Of a stretch of DNA of 64,000 bases, positions 24,101 through 37,049 are shown in pieces (position 1 is the first letter of the stretch; every line of letters begins with the position of its first letter). The translations under genes were made by a program, and so were the position numbers. The notes under the pieces were generated by a model that ran no database searches, was not told the origin of the DNA, and worked only from the letters and a program-made list of their open reading frames with translations. This stretch comes from Paragonimus skrjabini miyazakii. Lineage: Eukaryota; Platyhelminthes; Trematoda; Plagiorchiida; Troglotrematidae. The DNA is taken from the NCBI GenBank assembly GCA_014338405.1, contig JTDE01001946.1:53206-117205 (forward strand), in the 5' to 3' direction.

Positions 24101-24825
24101 AATCGCATTCAAAAACACTTTGTCACAGTATTAGACTTAGGAAAAATTCAGACTGTGACGGCTGCGTGGTATAAGGGGATGTGCTTGTCGATAGTTTTAT
24201 CCGTTTTATTAGAGGTTGTCCGAAGACGGGATAGCATCTTTAGTTTCCACACTTTAACACCGTCCGCGCAAGTACGTCGAAACTCACTGTGGGTTATTTG
24301 ACTGAACTTACTCCCTATGATTTCCAATTATTTTTCATGAGTTTATCGCCGTAGCTTAATTGTTGTGACTGAATAATATTATATAATGGTATAATAACAC
24401 GTTGAACTACAACAAAATATTCTTGTACAGACCCAAGATTAGAATTTACCGACAACGGCTCTGTTCGACGAAATCATTGATGTTGGCGGGTATATCCAGT
24501 TAATTGAAACATACCATGGACGGTTAACCAATTTAAACAGTCATTGAAGTTCAGCACGACGCCCCTTGATGTGGCAAGAACAACTACTAGCTTTCTTTCA
24601 GGTTGAACCAACAAAAAATGAATTCCCGTCAGTCTGCTGGAGACAGAAAACAACCAGCTTGTCAGTTTTGAAACGTTATCGATGGAATGGTCGGGAAATC
24701 AGTTTTTTGGTTTAGTTAATTCAAACGTAGCTCCGCCCAAAGTTACTGTGCATTCCAGGGACTATCAGTGGATGTGTGAAACTATTTCACGTTCTACGTA
24801 TTGATGACCTTGGAAAGATCTTTAA
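21151..24825. other. no supported gene
   Basis: Nothing recognised. The frame at 21286-21546 (-) lies just upstream of the PLE fragment but does not look like PLE reverse transcriptase. The frame at 23342-23590 (+) has no known domain. Confidence 0.5.
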
Positions 24826-24955
24826 NNNNNNNNNNNNNNNNNNNNNNNNNNNNNNNNNNNNNNNNNNNNNNNNNNNNNNNNNNNNNNNNNNNNNNNNNNN
24901 NNNNNNNNNNNNNNNNNNNNNNNNNNNNNNNNNNNNNNNNNNNNNNNNNNNNNNN
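24826..24955. other. assembly gap of 130 N
   Basis: 130 Ns. Unlike the gap at 11694, its flanks do not repeat each other, so this is probably an estimated-size gap with missing sequence. Confidence 0.9.
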
Positions 24956-27900
24956 CCAGGATTCTGCTACACCGGTAGAAACATCAGACTGTTTAAACTT
25001 TTGGTTCAGATCGGAAACATTTGTAACTATTTACGGGATATGTATGTCCGACTTGTGTTCTGGATTCGGAACGTTGTAGCTACACTCTTGTGAATACTAG
25101 TTACAATTACAATGCGGACTGTGAAAGGCTGCGCCATTAGGAAAACCGGACATGTGCTACATTTTAAGATTCGCCACATTTCAAGCGTTTGGACACTATT
25201 AAGTATTATATAAAGGAAGGAAAAACTTTAAACTAAAACTGGAGTTGTCCAGAAAGACGGCGAGCAGGATGTATGGAATAGAAAGTTCATGCAATTAGAG
25301 TTGGCACACAATTTTCATTGTCTGGTTTTCTTGCTCACTCTGGTTACTGTTTTCATATTTAGAGAGAAAAAGTGGTTGGACGAACAGTCTGTCTTCCGGT
25401 TTTCATCAGCAAACTAGAAATCAGTTATGTGTTTAAATTGATTTCCGGATTTGTCAAGTTGTTAACAGTCAGCCATGCTGTTTAGGTGACTGGACGGTTA
25501 AATACAGAAAACAAGTTTTTCACTCAAGATTCGCAGACTAGAGGTGGGGGTTAGGGGCAAAATATCGGTTTGTTATTAAAAAGCTCAGTATGCATGCGGT
25601 GTGTAGTGGTATTAAAGAAGATTGTGGAATTAGATGCCGCTGTACGTTTAGCTTATTACTCTTTTCGGACAACTAATTGGTAATGACTGAACCATTCTTC
25701 TAAACGATCTGTGGATAATCGTGTGAGCATACAAAAACCTTTGCGGATTTTTATGTTTCTTCAAAACCAAGGACAGAACCTACCGTTCGGTCATGCTACG
25801 ACACAGCACTGACGTCAGCCTGTTTTCAAAATTTTCAACCCTGATTTGTTGACGTGCTTCCTTGAGAAACGTTTCTCCGGCAAACTACGGTCGCATCAAC
25901 ATTCGTTGCAATCCACCAAATGATCCAGCAAGTTGCACATAAAACCGTCAACAGCACACTCTGGTGGACATTTTGCTTCACCACAGACCTTCAGAAAATT
26001 AATATGAATGACCAGTCCTACTTTATACAGACTCACTGTAGCAACTGTAGTAAATATCATTTGTTCATACCCGTACTTCACTGCACACTTTTGATGGTTT
26101 TGCTCCCCATACCAACTCTTGTTTTAATCAGACTGTCAATTTCTATTCTGTTCTGCAACCAAAATCACAGCTCGCTCCTTGCCTTGTTAGTTTGACGTGC
26201 CTCCCCTGTGTACTCTATTTTTTGAGGTCAGTTATAATGCACGCTTAATGTTTTTTCATTATCGTATATATTTCAATTGTGAGAAACTGACTGGGTATCA
26301 TTCCGCTGGACTGTTGTAACACCAATCCACAATGGAGCCCTCTGAAAAAAAACCACCCTTCAGGTGGCTTAAACTCTTGCACGTTACCCACGTTAGGAGA
26401 CTTAACTACTTTTCATTGTCAACGACAGTAGTTCACCACTTCTTTCACGCATTCACGTAAAACACAAAAAACGGCTGCGTTGAACTCGCCGACTATTTGT
26501 TCCACATATCAGTGGCCCCTACTTCGAGACGACCAGCGTTCAAAGTAGTCCTTATTATCAGCTCTGCCTGAAACAACATTTCGACCGTTTTGTGATGCAT
26601 TCAAAGCTTTGGCTATTGAGATTTGTGTAGCCCCTGGTCTTGACCTCTTGTTAAAAATCTGTAACTTTTATCTAATTGAGAGAGTTCGCTCAGTACTCAG
26701 CAAATGGATGCGCAAGTGGACCTGAATGAAACATGAAAAGCCCCAATGGTTAACACTCAAAACCTCCAGATTGTTCAGCCGTGATGTGGCAGCATTTAGG
26801 CTGTATATAGCCAATGAACATCTAATAGGTCTCACTGCTGAACCCTTATCTAATCCTTGGAGCAAGACGGCATCAACAGTAACTAATGAGCGAACGCGTA
26901 CAAAAGTTGACTGACCAGTCCGAGCCGTTATTGTGTCCGATCAACATTTGGGCTTCAGACGAAGCACGAATAATGTGGGGGCATATCTGAATTTGAAAAC
27001 GTCACACTTTACGGGCAAGTGACCATAATAGATATAAGAAACGGAATCGAGACGGGATAAACATGGACACTTGTTGAAAATTGCTACATTTTAAGATGCC
27101 ACATTTGACAGATTTTAGTGTATTTGGGCCGTACAGATTGTTCAAAGATTTCCATTGAGAAAAAAACAGTACTTTGCACATCATTTCCATGTCTGCTATA
27201 TCAAGGCCTGATGGGGTGAGAATTGTCATATTGATTAGAGCCGATCGTATAGCATGCGGAATGAACCTTCTATTTGATAAAACGAAATACTGGGATGAGA
27301 ACACTGGAAAAACAAGATAGTGTCAACTAAAAGGAAGTTCTCGAGAAGTCTACGTCGATTAAGACAGACCGGAGCTATTAGTACATGTGTATTTTGAAAA
27401 TGAAATGCCGCTTAGACCGATATTCGACGTGTGTAATACACTGTATCTCGCTGTTTCGTAGTGGCTTATTGAGATTCTAGAACTAGGTAAGACGGAAATT
27501 AGGAAAAACTGCTTAAGCCGTACATTAGTGTTATCTAAGAAAATCTTATCGTCGCATTCTTCTTCTCTACTTATCAACGTCAGTCTGATCGAAACGGTAT
27601 ATTTTCAAAACTCATGGAACTAACGTCGGTCTACCTGTACAAAAGCTCTATTTATTTCAACTAAGCGGTAAACTTTATCGTCAGTTTCCTGATATTACTA
27701 TAGGATAACCGTTATTTCCGGGGTGCTAGATAACATTTTTACCGGCAGTATAGGGAACAACCAGTTGGAGGAACTGAGTAAAACAGATGGGCGGTAATGA
27801 ATATATGTGGATGTTATGTTTGTTTAACGGACAAAACCGATCATGCAAGGAGGCTTTTAAAAGTTTTCAACAAAACACACACGTACAATTTTAACTTGTC

Positions 27901-29160
27901 ATTGGCTGGATTTCAGCGGGACCAGTTTTTTCACAAACAGATCATCTCACAATTATCAGATTTGCTATACCATTCAAGAAAAGCTTAATTGTCCAGTGCT
28001 ATACTTGGGTTTGGCAATAACACAAAAACGGGTTACGTCGTCACAGCAAAGTGTATAAATAGGAAGATCCGCAATGGTCGATACCAGTATGTCTCCAGTT
28101 GTGTGCCAGTTAGTGTCAGTCGTAATCTCGTACTTGTTTAATTAATGGTGTCAAAAGAACTTGGACAGAAACCACAGTAAAAGCAGAGCAAAGCCAGTTA
28201 CAACATACTCCTTCTAATACTGTTTGTGTCAGGAAATTCATTAAAAAAACATGAATGAGATATGGTTGTAGGCGTCGGTGGGTAACGTTGATCGATGTGT
28301 TTGTATATTGATTTCATCCTTTTTGCTTCGCAAATCCCACTGAACTTTGCTATACGAAGCCCCAGACTGCAGTTTATATCTGGTTGGACACAACGAAATG
28401 TACCTGAAAGAGACTTAGTTCGCTGATCTAATTGTGACTTCTCCGTTCAATTGTATCACTAGAAAAAGTTGTTTTACGTTCCTATCAATGGTTTGTAAAA
28501 TACTGACAAGTGTTTCTCACACATCTGACGAGATTGTAATAGGTCCTTCCGAGAGGACGGAATGTGGGCCGTCGTGTTTCTTTTCAAGTTGGGTTATTTG
28601 AGCTGTCGTGTGCAGACGAGTTTTTTTAGAGGAAACGAAGATAACAATTCTTCACGGTCTCGTCCAAGAGTCAATAAGTATCCTAATTCTCAATGATTGC
28701 CCCTAATCATGATTAACGTGAAGGGCTAGACGAATTAGTTTGCAGTCACAGAAATTAGTTGACTTAAATGACAATTTACGTAAACTGTCCGGGAGACGGT
28801 TTTCTGCTTAATGCATTTTGATATAACCTAATCACATCTGACCAGTTGAGTATAGGTCGAGCTAAGACAATCGGAGACGAGACACATTTTCAGGCACTAT
28901 CCACACTGAATATAGTCGTAATGTCTCAGAAGCTGCAAGTACTTCAGAAAAGTTTACAAACGGCTGTTTAGATGTTTAATGCAACACAAATTACAAGCGT
29001 TTCACTCATAAAATTCGATATTTGATATTATTTGAAAAATCAGCCATTTAATGCATCGACATAACCGTCGCTATTGTCCTCTTTTGTACAACTAACACTA
29101 TTGTGAACCTTTTGTGAACCTAATGCAACACATGAATGAACAAATCATTACCTATTCAAC
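24956..29160. other. no supported gene
   Basis: No recognised gene or repeat. There is a small perfect hairpin (CCACC-CTTCA-GGTGG) near 26365. Open frames are at most about 100 codons and unassigned. Confidence 0.5.
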
Positions 29161-29164
29161 AGAG

Positions 29165-29603
29165 AGTCAAACTACATCTGGACAATTCTCGATGTATTTA
29201 TCAATTCAAATGTAGCTACTGTGTCCGCTAACCAGGAAGAACAGAAAGGAACCATACAAATGACTGAACACCTTTCTAAACGGCCAGTTGAACAAGAGTA
29301 CCAGAAACAAAGAAAAACTTTGGCCCACGACTGATTGTCTTCATCATCGATCGGTCTTCATTTAATCGAAAGTGGGCATATCATAAGTCCATCTGGTTGC
29401 TTCACAGTTCTAGTACGTGATCAAAGTTAATGTCTTTTGACGTTGATTAAAGTTCTGCTAATCACGTGTCTAAAACCGAATTTATCTATTCAAAAGCAAC
29501 TTAATGTAATGTTAAAACGACTGTGGTTTCCATCACATAATGTGATATTTCGGTTTTGTTCGTTGTTCTGATTTGATAAGATTTACTCAATTTGTTGTAC
29601 ATA
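29165..29603 (+). pseudogene. Penelope-like GIY-YIG endonuclease relic
   Basis: Several plus-strand frames together trace a PLE endonuclease. CIYQFKC then SYC near 29190-29220 gives the Cys pair; GRTERN follows, with the YIG residues themselves replaced by a stop and Pro. A frame change leads to MTEHLSKRPVEQ and YQKQRKTLA around 29260-29330, then an in-frame stop and SSSSIGLHLIESGH at about 29340-29380, the block conserved in all PLE endonucleases of this window. Weak C-terminal similarity continues to about 29540. Stops and frameshifts make it dead. The same subfamily occurs inverted at 45918-46235, with clear nucleotide similarity including the 3' part to GTTGTAC. Confidence 0.7.
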
Positions 29604-30019
29604 ACAGAATGCACGTTTCTGGCCTATGATAAATGATATCATTCCACAGTTTTCATCTTCTTATTTGTAGTTCCAAATGGGTTAAGGGGATTAATTGTTT
29701 CAACCTGTTCAACAATCAGTATGGATTCTTTTATAAATAAGGACCCATAGCAAACCTATTTGTCTAAACTTTACTAGGCTGGTTGCAATCGATTCTGTAG
29801 AAAGCCTCTTGGCAAAAACTATGTAATTTGTTTCTTACCCGCACTGAGTTTTTTGCCTTGCTCCAGGAAGATTTTAATGAACCACAAATTAAAAGGATCA
29901 AATTGTTTCAACGAAAGGCACAAAATATTTTCAGTTGGAATCAGATTGTAATTAAAAACTAAATTGTTAAGCTTACAAAGTAAAGTGATGTCAGTTTCAA
30001 AAAAAATATTATACAGCTG

Positions 30020-30310
30020 TTATACAACCGAATGTATAAGTCAAATAGTAGCAGTGTTAGTAGTAGGACGAGAAGGTCCTTGTCCCAACTACTCGAAGAA
30101 CACCATCCTGCCTGGTTTGGGACCAGTTTAACTAAAACCGTTAACAGCGCAATAGTTGCACATTTCACCCATACGGACCATCGCGTTGACTTAAAACAGA
30201 CTTTTCTTATAGTTTACAAAATTCCGGCCAACCACTCCAAACTGTTGAAACAACGAATGCTAGCCACCGCAGAATGGATTGCTATTCTATTGTGCATCAC
30301 TCACGTCAAC
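30020..30310 (+). pseudogene. Penelope-like GIY-YIG endonuclease fragment
   Basis: An open plus-strand frame carries a recognisable PLE endonuclease: MYKSNSSSVSSRTRRSLS, in which the zinc-linker Cys residues and YIG are substituted or lost, then EEHHPAW, SAIVAHFTHTDHRVDLKQTF and a C-terminal block ending MLATAEWIAI, the last containing the position of the catalytic Glu. It resembles the copy at 46400-47140 (EHHPAW, AVAAHLVESNH, LLAIAEAIAI) more than the neighbour at 29165-29603. Loss of YIG and both Cys residues makes it inactive. The continuing frame to 30361 is probably not element sequence. Confidence 0.7.
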
Positions 30311-30319
30311 CTCGACTTT

Positions 30320-33310
30320 TGTGACCTACCTGTGGGCAGATCTCTAAACCACTCATCATGAATAGTGATTGGTACCTCAGAAATAGCTTCCGTTTGCAAC
30401 AGGTGAGTTTCATCATTCTTACTGGTTGTAATATATTGGAATCCGGACTCATGTTCACATAAAAAGAACGGATGACCAGCAAGATAGGCCTCGTTTGCAG
30501 CCAGTGGACGTTGGTTGGCGTGCCTGTTGACCGGACAAAAGTCGCATTGTCGGCAACATCGTCAAGCTTGTTCACCAAATTCCAGGTGGCACTAGCAGTC
30601 CTCCTGAGTGATGTGTGGTTTTGGTGAATTAGATTCAGGTCAACTTGGGTGACAATTATATCGTTCAGTGATAGTAATTAAGAGAGCCCTTAAAGCTGCA
30701 TGATTACGGAGTAAAGCAGCTTAGAAGGACGAAGACAACCTGTGTAGACAGTATTGGTTGCAAACGTTCACAGACCGTTTGAGGTGAGTTAGAACACTAC
30801 TGCTGCCTGTGTTTCATGAATGTGGTCAGCTGAATCGTGGCAAGGTTGTTGGTGCATTGAAGTGGTCAATGTTTAGCACATATCTTTGTAACCACCGAAC
30901 TCACATCTCGTAAAGAAAAACCATCCCTATTTGTTCTGTGTCAGCTAGTCAATGCATACCACAGAGGATATGCAAGGGTTTAAGATCAGCAAGCTGGGCT
31001 GGGTGTAAAAGTTAGGCAACGGTTTGACGGTCGGAAGAAGCAAAAATATAAGTTCCAGCTACATTTCCTTGTTTGTTAGCCTTCACAAAATCCGGTAACT
31101 GTAGACTATATTCCATTTTTTCATTGACACGAGATGGAACCACTACAACATGATGACGGGGACAAAGTAGCTCAGATGTAGTTTGCATGAACTTGAATGA
31201 AAATAGCTTGTATTTGTGAGAATTTCAAATTAAAACTTTTCTCCAGAAACGGAACAGAAGGTATGGTCGGTACATTTACTGGAATGTGTGATGAATCGTT
31301 CGTAATTCTGAGTTCAGCGAAGAAAACAAGATACAAGGTACACGAAATAAATTAACGCTTCAAAGTTACGTAAAAGAATGCATATTCAGAAAAAATAATT
31401 CAAGTGGACCTATCAACTTAGCTAAGGAGGTAGTAATCGAAGGCATACGATGCAATAACTACAAATCTGCGTAAATTCAGATGCAGTATAAAAGTCGCTG
31501 AGAATGATGTCGGGAGATGTGCTGAACAGGTCATGTGTGACCAAGTTTTGTGCCAAGTGCAACACCGACATGATGGTTAGCTAGAGAGGTCGAACACCGT
31601 TCGTTAACGAAGAACCAACGGAAAATGAATGTGGCTTGAATCGCGCAAAACGAACAATCAGACGACATGAGTTATGTAAACTTTCTTGGTGTCCTGAGTA
31701 CACCATGAAGTTATAACTATATTTTTATATACCACACCGCAGGCAGGCTAGTAAAATCTGTAGTGGCTGGAGTACCATCGGGATATGTATGAGATGAACA
31801 CCGAAAGCAAGTTTAGAAACTCCTATCAGGTGTATAAATATATGTCATCTATTTTTAATTCTTCCCATTGATTTATAGCTTACATCTTATTCTCGTGGGC
31901 TAATTCTGGAGCAAGCTGACGATGCAACCAATCGTTACTTAAACCGAATACCTCTCAAGCATTTTAAGTTCAGTTAGACCTCTAAATAAGCTCTCTTCAA
32001 ATAAAGTAGTATGCAAAATTTCTTTCTGCATCTCCTCATTGTTGTAACAACTCGTTATCATCGCGTTTTAAGCTATAATAATTTTTTTAAAAGACTAGTT
32101 GGAAAGGCTTTTCCAGGTCGAAAGCTGCTAGTAGCTGCGTGTGGTGTTCAATTTGTGTCTTCCTGGGTCGACGACTATCCAACCGTAGTTAATTGTTTGT
32201 TGTTCAAGAGGTATCGGTTGTCCATTGCCTAAACTATATCTGATATATCAGAGCTACTCGGGTTGGCTGAATTGGTGAATGAAGATATCATTTCTGTTTA
32301 CAGTTATGTGCACCTAATATTTTTTTGTTTGATTAATGGTGAGATGAGAAACTCTGTAATTTACAAGGCTGTTCTCTGCATAATTATATGTGAATGCTTA
32401 GGGCATGTCTGCAGCAGAAATAGATGGTTTAATTTATTTGTGAACTGATTCAACTATTTTTTTATTGCGTAATCGTTAGATCGCCATAAGCAACCTCACT
32501 TTTTAGTCACCAAGCCAACATGTCCTGATGGAATTGGAATCAGTGTTTCCCTAAATATAACTTAAGTGCTCGAGACTTGTGTTCCAGTTTAGCAGCGGCG
32601 GGCTAAAATGATTAGAAGGAATAAGATGCCAATCGTTTAAAGAATGTAACTTATTGAATGTTAATGCTTTCATGAATGCCAATGAGAAATAATCACATCA
32701 AGTTAACAGGACGCGGTTCATCAATGACTATCAACATGCCTTTTGGGGACCCGGAAGAAAAGTTGTGTTTGGGAACAATATACAATACTCTCAGGTTATT
32801 TTTGACTGTCATATCCTACTGAGCCCGAAGGTCTTGTGTCAACTGAAATGAGGGTTGAAGTCAAGGTAAACTGGTGGGATGATTTTGTTGCTGAAAGTTT
32901 GACCGACCTCCTTTACGTCTGGACTGAGCAGCAGCAGGTTTTCAACGACGATTGAGTAGCGAGCCTTCCCATTTAGAAGTTGGTACGCTTCTATATTCAC
33001 TAATCGATCCTGTGAAGCCTATTGTAAACAGGTGACCCATCATCATACTCATAGACAGCGATAGATCAGTGGTTGACACTGAGGTTTAACTGCCATAAAA
33101 CCATGAAGGTAAAAACCAAACCCTGCACAAGAAAAAAGAAAAAGAAGAGGAAAGAAAAGGGGCCTAACTAGTCAAAATAACTACGTCTGTATTCATACAT
33201 TCAACATCAAGGTGCGTACACTTGCAAACAAACAACCGAGCTGTAAGTGAACGTAAGGCGTCATCAGCAAGACAGCTTCCTTACGGCTTTTACTGCCCCG
33301 CGTCATTATG
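30320..33310. other. no supported gene
   Basis: No recognised feature. A purine-rich low-complexity run lies at about 33128-33162. Confidence 0.5.
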
Positions 33311-33315
33311 TGTAC

Positions 33316-33570
33316 TCACTTCACAGACAACTCGGCCAAACAACAACATTCACGCCACTGAGCTCGGTTAGCCACCATCTCGCCCAACGTTTCAAGCCAC
33401 CGACTCTGTGAGTCGCGAGAATCACAGCCCAGGAGACGAACCCGATCGACAGTGACCAACCCCTTCGTGAACGATTTCATATGTCTACGCAAGGTCATCA
33501 TCTGTCCACCTCGCACCTTACGCCAGTCGGCTGCAACGCCGTCAAACAGTGCCTTTAATGGCCCAGTCAC
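33316..33570 (-). pseudogene. probable C-terminal fragment of a non-LTR retrotransposon polyprotein
   Basis: An 84-codon frame that resembles the C-terminal tail of fluke non-LTR retrotransposon proteins: LKALFDGVAADWRKVRGG, a basic segment, VRLLGCDSRDSQSRWLE and a terminal MVANRAQWREC block. Many LINE proteins end in such an arginine/tryptophan block (NR-QWR-C) after the reverse transcriptase. No RT motifs remain, and upstream the frame runs into the palindrome at 33552-33792, so the element is cut there. The family assignment rests on remembered resemblance, not on catalytic motifs. It could be misassigned. Confidence 0.45.
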
Positions 33571-33792
33571 CAGTCACGATTTGAAAACTTGACACTCAGG
33601 AAACAAGCTGAGGCAGGCTGTGTCCATCCAAACGGAGGGATTACAAAAGCTGCACAGCAGTTGGAAAGGAGTAACTGGTATAAACGCCGTGCAGTTTTTG
33701 CAATCCTTTCGTTTGGACGGACACAGCTTGTCTCATCTTGTTCCCTGAGTGTCATGTTTTAAAATAATAGCTGGTGACTGGGTGATTAAAGG
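33552..33792. repeat. long palindrome, 107-bp arms (foldback or hairpin MITE)
   Basis: 33552-33658 and the reverse complement of 33686-33792 align without gaps at about 89 of 107 positions by hand count, around a 27-bp spacer. The outer ends read CCTTTAAT and ATTAAAGG, each containing TTAA. The CCCAGTCACCAG and TGACACTCAGG blocks are perfect in both arms. A transcript would fold into one long hairpin. It encodes nothing credible; the minus-strand frame at 33567-33755 is an artefact of the arms. Either a palindromic non-autonomous DNA element or a foldback formed at the adjacent retroelement junction. Confidence 0.85.
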
Positions 33793-33794
33793 TT

Positions 33795-36700
33795 ACGGAT
33801 AGGACTCCAAAAAGGTACTTGATCGATCCGATTACCAAACTTTTCTTTACCGATTGTTGAACGTTTGACTCATGGTTTGAGTTATCTCTATCGCATTCAC
33901 TGATAGTTTGTTTTCACACTTCATAGTAAGAGTTGCCTTAGCTCTTGCCGTTTGGGTTTTTGTCAATTTTTCAAGCTCGGTCCGTTTTTGCTCATTTGTG
34001 TCGGGTTATTGTCCAAATGTTACCCCTCTGAAATGTGTAATATTTTTTATTTCGTTTGACTGTCTTGAATCGTTGAATGATCGATGGCTATAATGACTTC
34101 CAATTGCAAACTGGTGCTCAGTCATGACTCGACACACATGAAGGTGAAAGGCTAACAATCACCGTACGCGGATAGCACCAAAGAACGACGATTTCGTCAA
34201 GACCCAGCCTACTTTTCAACCAGGACGCCATGGCAACACCTGACAACACCGTCGTTCGATAACTTTCGTTCAAGGAATTTCGTATATACATTCGGGTTTT
34301 CCGAGAATACTGTATGAGGGACATACGTCCGACTGACAGAGTGCGTGTAAGTCAACCAAGCACAGTTTAACTCCGTGTTCGCTGCCCTGTGTGGACAAGT
34401 AGGATAACCTGGGTAAATTCTCTACATGCTGTTGACGTGCCAGTGCAGTTTTATTTTGACCTATCTCTGAAAGGTCTTCACATGTTTGGCCCGAATCTCT
34501 GTACTTATATGGCGAAGCTGCGGTATCAGGTCAATAGCATGGGACGCAAACTGCTTTTATCAGTTTCAGGCCGCATCTAACACGGAGCACCTCGACTAAA
34601 TCAACTGTATGAGCATAATCCAACGATTATAGGGGGCAAAGTGTGAACGTATAAATTTAAACTACTATTCCACATCCCCAAACAGCGTGGTCATCTAAGC
34701 ATCTTTGAAATGACATACCACGTCTTTTGTAAGCAACAGCAAGTTTTCACCCATTGGAATGTGCTAGGTGCATGGTTGGGTAACCTAGTCAGAATTCTAT
34801 CTACATTTGCACACCTCAGTTTTATTTCTTTTTGTTTCATTTATTATTAATATCTCACTTACCACTTTTGAAACGTGTCTTTTTATGCAGTTCTTGTTTT
34901 CACATTGTCCATTTAATAGCAACTAACAGAAGAGCCGGATCTGAAAAAAATTGCTGTATCATTCCTGTACTTTGTGAAATCATAAAGATTCCAAAATCCT
35001 GAAAGCCACTTGGAATGCAGTTAATAAAAAAGATACCTGGCTGTAATGACGCTGGACAGCAAGCAATTCGCTTCTATTTCTAAAACAAAACAGTCATGAT
35101 TTACTACCTTTTAGTGGAAAATATCACATCAAAAAGGTGAGTATTAAGTTATTTAAACTTAGTTATTCTCATTTTTTCTGGTAGCGTTTGTCATATATCA
35201 GACTGCTGTTATCAAGTCATCATGTCATTAATTGACAATATGAATTACCACTTCTTAAACAAACCGTTCAACACCGAGATTTACGAATGTCAATTAAATA
35301 GTGAATATTTCACAAAACATATGGGAACATGAGAGAGTAACATTAAGTTTGAAAGGTACAGTGCTATTCAACACAGTGTGTGAGGCAAAGATTGTAGTGA
35401 AATGTAACTTCAAGGCAATGCTTCGAACGTTGATGAATTTAGGAGTCATGAGTTGTTGCTCAAAAGCAACTGATTCCATTGTATTTCTTAGATATACACA
35501 AAAGACATGATGTAACGAACCCGTGAGATTTTCGTAGGACGAATAAAAATTTGAGTGAAAAAGAATGAACCTTCGTGTCTGGATCCAACCAAACAGGGCC
35601 GACTTTATTTGCAGGACCTAAAGACCAGGACTGAGGTCAACTGACATTTTCATATCCCCGACTGGTTAATTTCTCAACACTTCTTCATTGTGACTGGTCC
35701 ATTTCTGCGTACAGCCAATCAGATCGTTCGGTTTTCTGCGCGCTATCTATTTTTGCAATTAATGCTACCTAGACCGGTTGTGATACGATGCTTTCATCAT
35801 TTCCAGTCTGTTTCTGTTGTTGTAGGCTGGAACAGAGGCATATGAGGAGCGAATACTTTGTAGACCTAGGCAGAAAATCCCCACTTTGATCCCTAAGTAA
35901 AACTTAGCGGCGAGAAGTGTGCATCTTATAAAGCAGAAATCCAAAGTTAATGCTGCAGCAACAGTAGCTGGATTTGTTAGAAATTTCATCAAGAAACCAG
36001 CAGATCTCTGCAGTGGCATCAACTCTAAACAGGGCTGAAACGTTTGTGCACATACTTGTTGCCAGTAAAACAAAACTGTTCTCATGTGACCTGATGTCAC
36101 CTGCCAAACATGTTTCAAACGTTACGAGGACGTTTTAAGAAATGAGTTTTCTGACCAGGATGATGCATGAGAAGTCGTCAACTATCAGACAAAGTAAACA
36201 TGAAAAATAATGCAAACGTTTTGAGTTCTGTTCACGTAGTATAAACCAATTTATTGTTTATCTTTTGTCTGCGACCTACCAACAACAGATAACACAGGCA
36301 AACGCACCAGAAGTTTACAGACAACCAAGCAGGAACCACCCGTCACAATCCGGTAAAGTGCTGTAGAAAGTCAGTACCTTACCTACATAAAACACGTCAC
36401 ATCTGTCCTCCAGCTGTCGGACATACCTACAGGGCGCAACACGAACGAGATCGGATTATCTGTACTGACGAGGAAGCTTCGCGACTTCTGCCTTAACGTA
36501 TCAGTTAGAGTCTTAACAGCACTGTGGCAGCACATGGCACTTCGCCGACGTAAGTGTAACGGGCTGGATTGTGGAGATAACCACTGTCCACCAAAGCAAA
36601 CTTGCAAACGATAGGGTTGCATACCAGTTGTCAAACACCAGTAATCCACTCCAATAGGTTAAACCTGGGACATAAGTTGATCCCGAAACACACTGAAAAT

Positions 36701-36980
36701 GTGTTACTAATTCTCAGGATCGCCTTCAGTCAGTCACTGCATTTCACACCACATAATCTCACATTGTTCATGACAGTCTACTGGCAAAATAACTTGAAAG
36801 CTCACATTTCTTGTGGAAAGTTTACCGGGGGTACTTCCAAGCTGAGTGGCGGAAGACAGTACGGTGTATTTTTGAGCGACAACTTCACCCAAGACAAGTT
36901 ATTTATCGGGTACACAATTCTGCGTTATGTGGTCAAGTTGGACAGCGAGACTAGAACTGCACAGCCCATACCCCAACAGC
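33795..36980. other. no supported gene
   Basis: No recognised feature. The frames at 35765-36118 (-, 117 codons) and 36602-36988 (+, 128 codons) are among the longest unassigned ones but carry no domain I recognise. Confidence 0.5.
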
Positions 36981-36989
36981 GCTTTTAAT

Positions 36990-37048
36990 CGGCTGGGTCT
37001 CACTCTGACAGCTAACGGCACATCAGTGCATATCGGTGATGACTGAAT
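36990..37048 (-). mobile_element. possible hammerhead SINE remnant, copy 4
   Basis: The plus-strand text TCACTCTGACAGCTAACG followed by CAGTGCATATC lines up with the helix II-core-stem I region of the copy at 15881-15929 (TCACTCTCATTAGAGCTCG, then TAGTGCATATCC). Neither the core nor the tRNA head survives clearly, so the call is weak. Confidence 0.25.
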
Positions 37049-37049
37049 T

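Noticed and set aside
28515..28565. CTGACGA near the hairpin GTCCT-TCCG-AGAGGAC, possible hammerhead
   Set aside because: The hairpin is separated from the core by 11 nt, GGAA replaces GAAA, and no stem I or III is visible.
33567..33755. Minus-strand open frame as a gene
   Set aside because: It spans both arms of the palindrome and has no domain.
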